Shown here: positions 51,701 to 64,000 of the stretch, in pieces | How the letters are laid out: the number at the start of each line of letters is the position of its first letter | Numbering within the stretch: the stretch's first letter is position 1 | Assembly: GCA_964007475.1 (NCBI GenBank) | Contig: OZ023273.1 | Coordinates: 33,354,436 to 33,418,435, forward strand | Direction of reading: 5' to 3' | Length of the DNA: 64,000 nucleotides | DNA from: Hybos culiciformis | Lineage: Eukaryota; Arthropoda; Insecta; Diptera; Hybotidae | Notes under the pieces: model-generated | The model's database searches: none | What the model saw: only the letters and a program-made list of their open reading frames with translations | Told to the model about the DNA's origin: nothing | Position numbers and translations under genes: made by a program

Positions 51701-53764
51701 TAAATTAAATTAAAATTATTGTAAAATCAAAATGTAATTTGCAAACAATTCTTATAAAAATATATAAATATATGTATGCATAGTTCAACAAAATTGTTGG
51801 CTTAAAACTAATATTGTTTTTGATAGCATTTCGTCAAATTCACAGCTATTGTATAACTTGGAACAAATAAATTCAACTGAAAACTTATTAATTATGTGAA
51901 ATCCACTTTAACTATAATTATACTTGTCTTCATTTATCTTTCTCTATCAGAGCTTTATTTAATCACATAATAATATATCCATCAAAATTTATTTCAAAAA
52001 AGATTTTCAGGTGAAATTAAAATGAAAAGTTGATGATTGTAAAAATTATTTACCAATTAGTATACACAATACTATGTTTTAACTAAAATTATAAATATTA
52101 TGACATTATTATTAAGTTGTCAATAGAAGGTGGACAAATATAGAATTAAACAATGATAAATTTATATCAATATAATTTAAAATTTTAAAATTTAAACAAA
52201 CTTGAATATATACTATTGTCTCTTCTAAAGTATTAATTAAATATTTCATTTCGTTTGTCAATAATTTGACCAAATATTTGATATGATATAATCCGTAAAG
52301 TATCTCACTACGAGTGGGTAATAGGTGTAGGTTCCTTTTACATAATTAATTATATACTTAAAAAATCTTAATAGGATATTATTTTCGATTAGGTAATGAC
52401 TCGATTTTCGTCTTACAGACTCGCTGTTTTATTTCATAGATTCATCTAATATGGCATGACAATTATCTCAAACTACCACAAGGGCCATCGACTTTTTCAT
52501 CATAAAAAATAATAACAAAAAAATATATGTACATAAATATTATTCAAAACAAAAAAAAAAACTAAAACAATTTTTTATGCGATTAAGGGATTAATAATAA
52601 TTTATTGCACCATTTAAAATTTTTTTTTTTTTATTTATTTTTCTTAACAATTTACCAAAACAAAAAAAATCAGTTAAAATAATTGTGTTTATTTGAAAAA
52701 TGAAAATCATTGCTGGCATATTACTCTTCATTTTTCCCAAAAAAAAAAAAAAAATATAAAATTTCTATCACTTTTAGAGAGATTCTATTAGAATAATGAA
52801 ATGAAAAAAAAAATAACATTCTGTCAGTGACTTTAAAAAGTCTGGGAAAAATAAATCAAAATGCTTAAAAAGATAACATCTTGTCCAAATAACAAAAATG
52901 AGAATATCTGAAAAACTCATCCTAAAAAATCCTAAACTCAAAAGAAATTGAACAAAGGGTAAATACTATATTTTAACAAAAAAGAATATTAATGCTAGTA
53001 ATGAAAATATAAAAAGAATCTTTATTGTCGGTAAACCATCACTTTTGTTCACCACCAGAAAAATAATATAAATGGTATCTATATATAATATAGTATAACA
53101 CTAAGAAAAAAAAATAGTAATGAAAATAGAAATAATTGCATGAATTAATTTGGGGTCCATCAACATTTTTATAATAGAATTAAATGTATGAAAAAAAAAA
53201 ATAAATAAAAATTATAAATTAATTTGTATCTTAACATTTTTTTTCTCAGTCCAAATGTTACAATTTAATTAAATCTTAATGAGTTTTAAATGATTTTGGC
53301 ATTTCTAATATTAAAATATTACCGGTATTAACCTGAACATAACATTATTATGGTTAATTACCTACTTAAAAAATTGCACAGTGTTTTTTCTTTTTACACA
53401 TTTAATTTGTTTACATTTATAACAATTATAGCTAGAATATCTAGAAGATGGGCTTTTACTATTCAGATATACAGAATAGTTCACTGAAAAAAAACTCATT
53501 GGAAAATTAGCTATAAAGTTATAACTAAAACTGCAATATTTTCTGGTAGTATGTGCTTAAAATCTTGCATTTATTATTAAATATATAACAAATGAATTGT
53601 AGCAAAATTTGCTACTCGAAAATGATAATTTTAATTATTTTTTCTAGAGAAAAATAAATAATAAAAAATATTTTTTTAAACAACCTGAATTCTGAAATTT
53701 TTATGAATATATGAACACGAACAGATATATTAAAAAGTAAAAATTATACCTTTTTATTCATTCC
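45725..53764. other. AT-rich non-coding stretch
   Basis: About 8 kb without a supported gene. A small GC-richer patch at 46740-46815 (TTCCAGCTACTTCCGC, CCTGGAAGCCACGTTCCAGC) is unexplained; it may be a repeat fragment. Otherwise only A and T runs and short microsatellites. Confidence 0.45.
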
Positions 53765-53884
53765 TATTACAGATAGAAAATTTTGATAACATCATTCACT
53801 AGTTCAATTTAAATAACAAAAAAATAAATAACAAAAAAAAAATACACAGAAAATATAGCTACCGCAGCTATCTTTTTTTTTTCA
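53765..53884 (-). repeat. Dispersed repeat P, inverted copy
   Basis: Read on the minus strand it has ACTGAAAAAA, GATAGCTGCGG, AAATTGAACTAGTGAATGA and GTTATCAAAATTTTCTA. These words recur in the same order at 55012 and partly at 56376. Confidence 0.75.
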
Positions 53885-55011
53885 GTATTATAAAGTTAAT
53901 GAAAATTAATTCGTTTCCCCCTTAATTGTGCATTTATCCAAGAGATGGGGCCAAATAAATATTCCTAACATATTTTAACTTTTACATACATTATTTAGTT
54001 TAATCATAAATTTTTTAACGCTTCTATAGTTAAATAGTTTGAATGAACATATTAGAACAAAAATAAAAAATAATTAAATACATAAACAAACTATCCGTAA
54101 TATGCTGTGAAACCGTTCAATTAAGGTTAATTTTTAAAAACATTTGACTCTTATTTATAATTTATCTGTCAAGAAAAGAATGTTCATTTAATACAGATTA
54201 TTTTTGGCCATCATCATAAATAACGATCGAGGTTTTGAATAGAAAGGCAGAACAAGTAGAGTTAGTTAAAAATAAAAATTGTTTCTTATAACAATCAAAA
54301 CTTTTATAAATATAAAGAAAATTGTTTTTATTTTTGAATATTATGGAAAAGTTTTTGAATTTCTATTTGACTTTTTTTTTTAACTTTTATTTTTTTTTTT
54401 GTGTTTTTTTTTTTTTAAACCATAAGTTTGATTCGTTATAAAAAAAATGTATACCATAAAATGAATTTAAATTGTTTACAAAATATTTATCTTCCATAGA
54501 ACAACAACCAGAAGTATTATAGAAATTTATTTTTGAAAGGGAAAAAGAATTAACTAAATTACCATATGGATTTTTGGGATTATACTCGTATATACTTAAT
54601 TCCGCTAAAAATAAAAATTTCTCAAGGCAAACGGATATAATAAATTTTGTTTTCCTTTTTCCAGTTTTTCAGCTAATCATTTATATAATTTTTTTTCCTC
54701 TCTTAAAATTAAAATGGTTAATAAAATCTTCAGACCTTTTAGAACTTATTTCGTTTGAGAAAAAAAAAATAAAATAAAAAATTAGGAAATATTTTCAAAA
54801 TATTTAAAAAATCTTAATTGATTTCTTTTGTTTTATTAAGAAAAAGAAAAGGGAACCGAAATAAGTTTTATACATTATTGAGGCATAGGATATCTTAATT
54901 TGTTGAAATTTTTTTTTTATCTTTGCTTAATAATTATTGTAACAGCTCAATTCCAAGTGTTAATCTTCAATTTTTCTTATCATTATTTACTCGTTACATT
55001 AAATATCTCTA

Positions 55012-55185
55012 CACTGAAAAAACCGATAGCTGCTATATTTTTTGTATATTTTCTGCTATGCATATAGTTCAAATTGAACTAGTGGATGGCGTTATCAAAA
55101 TTTGCTATTTTGTCATAGCAAAGAAAAATATCTAATAGTTTAATTTTATTTTAATATTATCTGTTCATATATGTTTATAGCAATA
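55012..55185 (+). repeat. Dispersed repeat P, copy 2
   Basis: Starts CACTGAAAAAACCGATAGCT and continues with AAATTGAACTAGTGGATGG, GTTATCAAAATTTGCTATTT and CATAGCAAAGAAAAATA, ending near TATCTGTTCATATA. Confidence 0.75.
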
Positions 55186-56375
55186 TTTGTCATAAAAATT
55201 TCAGAAAATCATATTGTATAAAAAAATATTTTTTTTAACTTATTTTTTGCTAGAAAAAACAATAAAATATATAATTTTTGAGTAGACACTTTTACCACAA
55301 ACATTTGCTGTACATTTACATATTAAAATTTATATATTTATATATTAGGTATATATTTAATAATAAATGAAATATTTTCAATAAATACTACCAGAAAAAA
55401 CCAGGTACAAATGTTGCTTTCTGCAAGTATCAAAAATCATAAATTTGTTTTATTTTGTGAAATAATTTATTTGTATTTAGGTTTCAGAATGAAAATTTTA
55501 CATTTTTCAAAGTTAACAATATGCTAGAAGCTATGTTGTTAAAGTCTATCATCTGAAGGCATCATAAATAATCAGTACATATTAAGATTTAAAATAAATA
55601 CCTACACGCTTTGTTTTAAGCACCTGAGTATAAAATAAAGTTTTTCGTTTCTAATATGTGTTTATTAAGATTATTTTATGGATGTGTTTGCATTTTTATT
55701 TCGGATTATAAAAAAGGAACCCTAAAATTATGATTTAAAAAATAAAAATATTTACCTATTTCTTTATTATTCTAAATCTAAATTAAGATTGATATGAGAT
55801 GATTTATCAAAATTAAAAAAAAAGATAGATTTTTTTTTTTTTAAATCCCTAAGAGATATATTTCCAAGTCATAACACAAATTATTAACTTACTTATTGCA
55901 GTATCAAAGTTTTCATAAATTATAATGGCAAATACAAAGAGTGTTATAAATGATTATTATAAAGTCATTAATATCTACGTGCACAATTGCGTATTTTTTG
56001 TTCAATTCGATATTAATTAAATTATCAGACATTATATACATTCAGTATTATTTCAATTAATTGTAACAATTTAATAAGTAGATATCAAAACATACTTAAA
56101 AATATGATTGTCATTTATACTTTTAACATATATTTTTAACAATAAACTATAAAATAACACAGTAGGTACAAAATATGAATACGGTGATAATAATCATTTT
56201 TAATCAGATAATTGTAGTTCAAAATAGTTGAAAAATAACTTATTATTTTCATAAATATTTTTATTCAATAAAAATATTTTTAGAAAAACAGTAGGTCTTC
56301 GATTTTTTATGTCTTCGATTTTTTCTCATGTTTTTGGTGTATTATGTAAGTTTTTTTCCTTTATTTAACCTAACG

Positions 56376-56499
56376 TAATTTTTCCGAAATTTTCAAATCA
56401 AACTAGTGAGTGATGTTATCAAAATTTTGCTATTTTTTCATAGCAAACAAAAATAGCTTATAGTTTTACTTCTTAAGATATCTGTTCATATAGGTACAA
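56376..56499 (+). repeat. Dispersed repeat P, copy 3
   Basis: Shares ACTAGTGAGTGATGTTATCA, TTTGCTATTTTTTCATAGCA and ATATCTGTTCATATAGG with copy 2. The CACTGAAAAAA end is missing or diverged. Confidence 0.75.
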
Positions 56500-57949
56500 A
56501 ACTAAATAAATTTCAATGTTAAAATTTCTAAAAACATCCAATGAAATTTTCATGTAAATATACATATACGTATGTAAATAAAAATAAAGTTAGTTTATGG
56601 GAAAGTTTCTACAAAATTTCTAATAAAATGAATTATAAAAACCGAATAACGATATATAAAAATAAAAAAAAAAAACAAATTTAAAAATTAACTAAACAAA
56701 AAAATATTTAGAAATTTTTAAATTGTTTTTAAATAAAAATTTTTGACATTAAGACATGATTTGAATTTCATTAGAAAATATATTTTTTTTTTTCATAACT
56801 ACATATTATTATTTATGTACATGCTTTCTATATTGTATTGTTACTTTACAGTAAAGATTTTGAAGATTTATTACCTTTCAAAATGTATTACAATGGAAAA
56901 ATCGCTAAATAAAATTTAAAGAATTAAGGTTTTTTCATGGAAAATTCTTTATAAAATTTCTCCCACATTCCATTGATAAAATATATCGTATTTGGAAAAC
57001 ATTAAAAAAAAAAAATTAAAGATATTTTTACTTAACATTATTTTTATGAATTGAAAATTTTTTTCATATGAAAATTTAACTGAATATTTTCAATTAAATT
57101 ATTGGGTTAAATCAAGTAAACATATTTAACGCAAAAAAAAAAAAAATTCTCATTTATATAATTTTTATTTAAGAAAAAAATAAATCAATTTAAAAATAGA
57201 ATGAAGGAAAAAACCTTATTTTTGTTCTTTAGTAATAAAATTTATTTATACTTTTTTTTTTTTTTTTGGAAATAAGATACATTTTACCCAAAGAAAAATA
57301 ATAAAAAATTGTGGAATTATATTTTATTTCGTTTCATCACAATCTGAATAGAAGTAACTTACGTATATATATTTTAAACCTTTTGTTCATATTTGGTTTT
57401 TTCCCTAAATGGCTAGTATATTTTTGAAATAAAGTCAATTTTGATATTTTATGAATAATTGTCAATTATCTTAAAAAAAAGTATATAATTTCAAAACTTT
57501 CAAACATAAATGTTGTAATTTGTCAAAGACAATCCAAGACCAGAATATAGCTTTTATATACGTATTCAAATTATATTTATAATAGGTACTATATATAATT
57601 TGACGAGACAACTGTGGAGACTTTTTTTCCTGAAAATCAAATAATCAAAATTTTTAAAATAAATTATTCATTATATTTTCAACAAAGGAAAGTGGGAAGT
57701 ATATTATTGTATCATTACAACGTGGTAACATAGTTGAAAATTGATAAAAATTTATTGCGTGCGTACATTTCCGAGCATTTCTAAATAAATCTGCCTTGTA
57801 ATTTGCATTTAATATAAAAAACAAGTTGAATAACGTTTTAAGTTTTCTTAAATTCAAATTATATACATATTACAAAATTTAAATAAAAAATAAATTATCT
57901 ATATTTAAATTAAATCAATAAAAGAATTTAAAGTAATTTAATGAATATT
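56500..57949. other. AT-rich non-coding stretch
   Basis: Long A and T runs; nothing that can be supported as a gene or bounded repeat. Confidence 0.45.
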
Positions 57950-58420
57950 GGCGCCAAAATTATAATTTTGTTTGTTTGTACCCAATTGACCAGGTTTCTT
58001 ACATGTGTACCAAATTCCAAATTACCAAGGAATTTTCCTATGGAAAACCAAATAGAAATTGTACCGTTTGTTCCAATTCCACGTTTACCAGACGATTTTC
58101 CAAAGAAAAAATTGAGGACCTGACACGAATTTGTACTATTTGGAATATTCAACGGATTGAGTTCTTTTAGTTCCAACACATATTCTTATTATGTTGTAAG
58201 TTTAATGGGAAACAATTTTTAAAATATCCATATGACGTCACATTTGAGTTAATTTCTACCAAAAAATCGTTATTACTTGGTACAGATGGACAATGTACCT
58301 TACAAATTTATAATTGAAGAAATTGTAATGGAAATCTTAAGTACAAAATAAAGGAATGTACCAACATAATTCCATGCTATGTACCTCCATATACAGACAT
58401 TTAATAAAATTGTAAAAAAA

Positions 58421-58456
58421 TCGTAAGGTCGCGGGTTCGATTCCCATATCGGGCTA
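58421..58456 (+). other. Half tRNA-like sequence with B box
   Basis: GGTTCGATTCC at 58434-58444 is a perfect B box, in the context GGTCGCGGGTTCGATTCCCA and TATCGGGCTA. No A box is found at the right distance upstream. It looks like the 3' half of a tRNA or a tRNA-derived SINE. Confidence 0.55.
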
Positions 58457-58669
58457 GAATTTATGTACAGTTTTAAATTTTCCACTTGATTTAATTGTTT
58501 ATCTTGTTTTTTTTTTATTAAAAATTAATAATAATAATCCTATAATACCAGTTGGTTGTCTAAAATCTTATATAAGTATAGTTATTGTACAGCTTTAAAT
58601 AAATTTAAAAATATGGGAACAAATAGAAAATGTTCCAATTATAATTCCTGTTCAGAAATGTTAATATGT

Positions 58670-58810
58670 ATACTACATGGTATACAGAATTTATATTTTC
58701 TATTTTACACGTATCTATAATTTTAATACATTAGCCTAGTGGTAGAGTCGCCGGATTGCAATGTTAAAGTACAAGGTTCGAAACCCGAAGGAGGGTTCAT
58801 AAGAAAAATA
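58670..58810 (+). ncRNA. tRNA-like sequence, copy 3, with shared upstream block
   Basis: The A box TAGCCTAGTGG (58732-58742) and B box GGTTCGAAACC (58775-58785) frame a sequence related to copies 1 and 2 at 21 kb. The homology extends upstream: AATTTATATTTTCTATTTTA precedes both this copy and the one at 20965. A shared unit longer than a tRNA therefore exists, as expected for a SINE-like family. An A-rich tail follows. Confidence 0.65.
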
Positions 58811-59135
58811 AAATTATGAATTGTAAAAAAAATATTAAGAAATAAAAAAAATTAAAATCAAAAAAATAAAATAAAAAAAATTTAAAATAAAAAAATTAAA
58901 ATAAAAAAATTAAAATAAAAAAAATTAAAATAAAAAAATTATAAAATAAAAAAAAAATGTTTCTAAATTTTAGTCAACAAGAAAATTTGTACGGAATTTA
59001 ATCGGAATATTATATGGTACTTTGCAACATTAGTCGGATTTTATCAAGAACTCGGTTTGGTACAATAGAGCAATTGTACCTAATTTTTGCAAATAGGGTA
59101 CAAATCCAAATTATATTCCATTGGTACATTGTTTT

Positions 59136-62100
59136 TTTTTGACCATTTTCGTATGAAGAGGGCATAGATTACCTAGTATTTTTCATTTAAGCGCTCTGTG
59201 GAGGTCCATTCGGATTTCCTACTCAGATGGTCAATTGGGTAATACTTAATAATTAACGATAAAATTTATTTGAAAACCATAAATATTTAATCAGAAACGA
59301 TTATCTTCTGTAATTTTTACTGCTTTTTAGATGTATCTAGAAAGAATTCAATTATTGTCTTAAAAGTTTATTTAATGATATATATAAGATTTCCGCTTTG
59401 TTTGCTCAAAAAAACTGCGATTGTATTTACAATGAAAATTATTCCAAATAATAAAATTCTTGAAAATTTCATCATTCTTGGTTTTTTTTTTTTTTCTTCA
59501 GAGATTGGTAAAGAACAATGCTATCATTTATAGCCATCTGGTTCAACACCTTTAACCAAACAAAGCTCTCTATTCATGTTTTATTTTAAAACAAATTTTT
59601 TTTTTCAACATTTTATTTTCACAATCTGATTACAAAAACAGAATTTCTTGTAATAAAAAGATATTCTGGATGAAAAAATTTCGGATATAGAATAGAGATA
59701 TAAAATACTAAAATGTATGTTCATTGTCAGTATAAAATATACTAAATACTACTATACTTTTATATAAAATACTTTAATGTCGAATCAAAAGAACAATTAG
59801 AAAGTTAGTCAAAGTGGAAAAATTGTTTTATTTGGCAAAAAAATTCTTATACATTCATCGTTTTTTTTTTAAGTAAGGTTAGATTAAAATTTAAAAAAGG
59901 ATTATTTTGTTAAATTTGTCGTTAAAATGAATTTCAGTTCATATTTAAGATAATGTATCAATATTTATAATATCAATAACATTTATTTTCACTGTAGGCA
60001 TAATCATATGTGCTCAACTTAATTGACAATATTATTCATCAACATTTTATAATAATTTATAATAAGAGTTAGAACTGAGTTTAAAGTTCACTTAGCTAAA
60101 ATAAAGTTTTCGTCTTGACCCAATTAAAATACATATGAATTATTTAATCAACTGTAATAGGTAATTATCAAAATGTTATTATTAAAAATTTTATTTGTCT
60201 GCTTCTAACTTTCGCTTTAAATTTTATTAACTACATAATATTTAGCGAAAATAAAAAACATTATGTCTATTAAACTTTAAAAATGTAAAAAAAATTGTAT
60301 AAAAAAATATTCTCGATCGCTGTTCATGAAAACGGCTGTACACTGTCCCAGGATCAATTCTTTAATAATTCAACTGAAAAGAATTCTTAAAACAAAAAAA
60401 ATTTTTATTTTTTGTCAAATAAATTTCAAAACATCAAAAATTGATCAAAAGAAATTATTTACATATTTTTTTTACTTCGTAGGTATATATTATAGGTACG
60501 TACGTACAATCGTACAATTATACTATATTTTTAATCCTTTTTTTATTTATTTATTTTTTTATTTTTGTGATTATTTTCTTTTAATCTTTTATTCATTCAG
60601 TAAAAATAATAATTTCTATCATTATGGAATTTCCTTAAAAAAAAAAAAATAACAAAAAAATTTCCCAAATATTATGTACATAACATTCCACTGTTTTTTT
60701 CATCATCCAAAAACTATAACAATAATTTTTCTCTTAAAATTTTTTAAATAAAGGCAATATGAGATTAATTTTCTCTCTTAAAAGGATATCTAGAAGGATA
60801 TTCTATCGTTTTTTTTCTTGTAAGTAAATAAAAATTTTGATTTTGGAAAAATTTTCAGTCGTTAGCAGGACTTTAAATCGATTGGTTGTAAGAAAAATTT
60901 TAATCGGATATTTCTTTTTTGCCTACAAAACATTTTTTTTTTTTAAATAAAAATAATAATAAATAATGTTGATATACCTATATACTTAATTTTGTTATTA
61001 TTATATGAAATCCAATAACAAAAAAAAAAAAAGGACATTGTACTAACACATTAACAATAATAAAAAAAATAATCAATTTGTTTATGTGTGTTTTTATATA
61101 AAATTTAAATTTTATGTTTTTTTTCTTTGTTTTTTTTTTAAGAAAAATCAAATAATTTATATAAAAATTTCAAAGAAATTTATTAAAAAAAAAAAAAACC
61201 ACTACCACATTTATAACAGAAAATTTGAAAGGAAAAAATTATATATAGGAAAAAGAAAATAGAAAAGCAAAAAGTGAGAAAATAAAAAAAAGAAAATTAT
61301 ATAAAAATGTTTTGACTTAATTGTCTCTAGAATTGTATGGTTTTTTTTTTTTTTTTTTTAAGTTTAAGGACACACAAAACATGCTACAAATATTGTGTGT
61401 GTTGATTTTTTCAGTAAAAAATATTTTTTTTTATAAATTTAAAATTTAACTTTAAAGCTTTTTTTTTATTTTATTTGTTGTGATTTTTAAGTTTTTATTT
61501 TGATTTTGATAAAAAAAAATTGCCATTTCATAATATGATAATATTGATTTGTTTATTTGACTGTCATATTGAAATTTAAAATGTTGACATAAATTTATTA
61601 CACAAGATTATTTTTTATTTATTTATTTTGAATTTATTTTGATATTATTGTATGATATTTTAAAATATATTTATTACTTTTCATTCATCTACAATCTTTC
61701 CTTTTTGTTCCTCAACAATATATTTAATACAAATCTGCCGTCTTAATTGAAAAAGGACATATCTGAGTTTTTATTGTTTTGAGTTAAAATAGTTTCTCTG
61801 TTTTTGTTTTTGCCATCACGAATTTGATAGATAAAACTAAACTTTTTTAACTTAATATGCTTGAGGTCATGGAAATTAATGGACTGAAAATAAACTTAAT
61901 AGTCCTTCTGCACCTCTGGCTTTTAGCAGATATATCTTTTTTGATTACAAGAGTTGAACACTTCAAAGCATTTTCAAAGCATTGTATAAAGGCAAAATGG
62001 AGATATCTGCCTATAAAAAGTAGATGACTTTTTTATCTTACAGATTCAACTGTTTTTGCAGATATACGACTTTTTGGTATAGTGCAATAAACAGTTAATT

Positions 62101-64000
62101 TTTTGTTGGAAAAAATGTCAAATTGGTCCTTTATCGTAATGCCATCCTTAATTCAAAATTCGGTATTTTGTAGACATGTTCTTTTTTATTACAACGGCAG
62201 AATATTAAAAGTACAATATAGAATTTTGATTTATTTTATTTATGATATAACTATGATAAGCATAAAAGTAAAAAGGTAAATTCCGTGATTGAAATAAAAT
62301 TAGTAACCCCATCAAAAAAATATGGAAAAAAAACTGACAATTCTTTTTTGTATTTGACATTATCACATTTTCTTACGATGTATACAAATTTTTCAGATCT
62401 ACAATATATATAAATATTACCTTCAAATTTTGACAATACATACAATTATTGCAAAATAACCTTCAATTTTTAATAATTTTAAATTTTAATAAAATTATGT
62501 AACAAAACAGCTGATCAATTAAACAAAAAATAATAATTCATTAACTGAATAGGTCTACCTACTATTTATTTACGTTTAGAATATGTTCTGTATTACATTT
62601 TCATGATAGCTTATAACTTAAATGATTAAACAAAAAAATATTAATTGAAAAATAACTTTCTATTTGCAAAAAAAAAAATATATTACCTTGAATATTTAAG
62701 TAGTATAGTATTGTTATTGAAAAGGTTAAAACGATATAAATAGATATTTAATTGACGAAGATGTTTTAAAATCGTTATATGAAATCATGCACATTACATA
62801 TAGTATTTACAGAACAGTCTATGATGGATTAATAAAATTTATTTTCAGTTTAAGTGTATTATATACATATAGTGTGTTGACACTTACACGATATTATCTT
62901 ATCTATGTGGGATGTAAATAGGTCAAAAAAAAAAAATATATATAAAAAAAATATATATATTTTTAAATTTATTTAATCCTTAATTGGTCTAATCAAAATT
63001 AATTACTTTGATAGTATCAAGAGGGTGACATTTTAATTGTAATTTAATATTTTAATTAATTATAATATAATGTGGAAAATATTACATATACACAAACAGA
63101 TAATACATATTAATTCAAGTGATTGCAAGACAAATAAAACTAGCTTGAAATTAATTGTAAGATTTACGCGCTAAATACAATTTTGAATATATTCATAATA
63201 TTATAAATATTTGAATGGAGATTAGAGGCAGCCTGAGTCAAATTTTTTCAAACAAAACTTTTCACAAAACTTTCTACAAATTGAAAACATATACTTTACA
63301 ATTTTATTGAACATGAATTTCCAAAAGAAAATGTAAATTATAGCCTGGCAATAATATATATAAAATATTGTATATCTACTACAAATTCAAAATATTGTAT
63401 ATTGAACTTTTTTTTTTTTTTTTTCAATATCAATAAAAATTATGTCTAAGCAATAAATTTAAAATAATTTTTGATCTTTACAAAATTTAATTTAAAACTT
63501 TTTTTATTATTTAGAATTTTTATTATTTAGAATTTTTTTTTAATTAAGCATATTATTGAATTAATTTTTTCTTTGAGGTTACCATCAGTTTTTAAAATTA
63601 TTATTATTATTTGTTATTTTATTATTGATTTATTGTTATTTAGATTATAAGCAGGTGTTTTCCAGTGAAAGTTTAAAATTTATTTTAACTTCACAAGTGG
63701 GCTATTAAAAAAATTATAAAAATAATAATAATAATAATATTATTTGAAAAATTTTTTTAATAAAAAAAAAAAATGTTTAAGCTTTGAAAGTTTATAATTT
63801 TATCTTTCACTCATCATAAAAATAAGAAAATTTTATTTTGTGCGCGCTATTATTTACACAGATGTTTATATTGTTGTCAAAAATGTCAGTTTTTATTAAA
63901 ATTATTATTATTATTATTTTTTTGTTTTGTTTTTAATTTGTTTGAAAGTCTTTTTAAAAATAAAAATTTTATAATTTTTTTTTTACTAAATTGTTGGCGG
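59136..64000. other. AT-rich non-coding stretch
   Basis: No exon could be supported. The block 61860-62160 is less repetitive than its surroundings and reuses the words GCAGATATATC, AGATATCTGCC and GCAGATATACG; it may be an old repeat. The 108-codon plus frame at 60326-60652 is mostly F, Y, I and K from AT sequence and shows no domain. Confidence 0.45.

Larger units (their letters stand above)
57950..59135. mobile_element. Putative repeat element rich in GTACC words, with tRNA-like parts
   Basis: Both flanks carry repeated GTACC and AATTCC-type words: TGTACCAAATTCC, ATTGTACC and TTCCAATTCC on the left, and GGTACAATAGAGCAATTGTA and ATTCCATTGGTACATTG on the right. These look like degenerate inverted arms. 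The interior has one complete and one half tRNA-like sequence and an (AAAATTAAAATAA)n tract at 58855-58955. Exact ends and a target duplication could not be fixed. Confidence 0.5.

Noticed and set aside
58300..58485. Minus-strand frame with SSPIWESNPRPY
   Set aside because: This peptide is the translation of the antisense B-box region of tRNA-derived sequence, a known annotation artefact.
60326..60652. 108-codon plus-strand frame
   Set aside because: Mostly F, Y, I and K from AT-rich sequence, no domain and no splice or expression evidence.

Overview
The window is very AT-rich eukaryotic DNA with long A and T homopolymers. Two loci have short GT..AG introns, and most of the rest is intergenic sequence carrying several kinds of DNA-transposon remnants. 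The intron style, the transposase family and the terminal-repeat types fit an arthropod, most likely an insect. That is an inference; nothing seen here fixes the species.

Only one intact host-type gene could be built. It is a 13-exon minus-strand gene (43803 to 40418) for a 736-residue protein with five degenerate EF-hand-like modules. Every splice junction keeps phase and it ends at a normal stop.

The second coding region (22823-29131, minus strand) is a decayed two-gene DNA transposon. Upstream is an intron-free transposase-like gene (29131 to 25872) that starts with a C2H2 finger. Downstream is a seven-exon accessory-type gene (24951 to 22823). Both resemble a family of uncharacterised, transposon-linked proteins common in aphids, Hydra and other invertebrates. 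The transposase gene is split by a 963-bp element with a perfect 9-bp target duplication. It also has several single-base frameshifts, all in homopolymer runs, and one stop codon. A 311-bp foldback lies between the two genes and a 242-bp tandem array lies just beyond the accessory gene.

From left to right the other structured regions are: a 1.1-kb foldback element with a GC-rich nested inverted core (2543-3666); a hAT-like element with an 8-bp duplication (7672-8462); a Mutator-like MITE with a 9-bp duplication (15310-15570); a Tc1/mariner-type element with TA duplication that carries two opposed tRNA-like sequences and a roughly 42-bp tandem array (20200-21545); palindromes and short tandem repeats near 30 kb; a nest of hairpin and duplicated elements (32357-34410); a terminal-inverted-repeat element (38357-38905); a hAT deletion derivative that still encodes part of the transposase C-terminus (44887-45710); a small dispersed repeat family (53.8-56.5 kb); and a second tRNA-like-bearing repeat region (57.95-59.15 kb).

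The most unusual items are the opposed tRNA-like pair with a related copy 37 kb away, the GC-rich nested foldback, and the two-gene transposon interrupted by another element. The long stretches between these show nothing I could support beyond AT-rich simple sequence.
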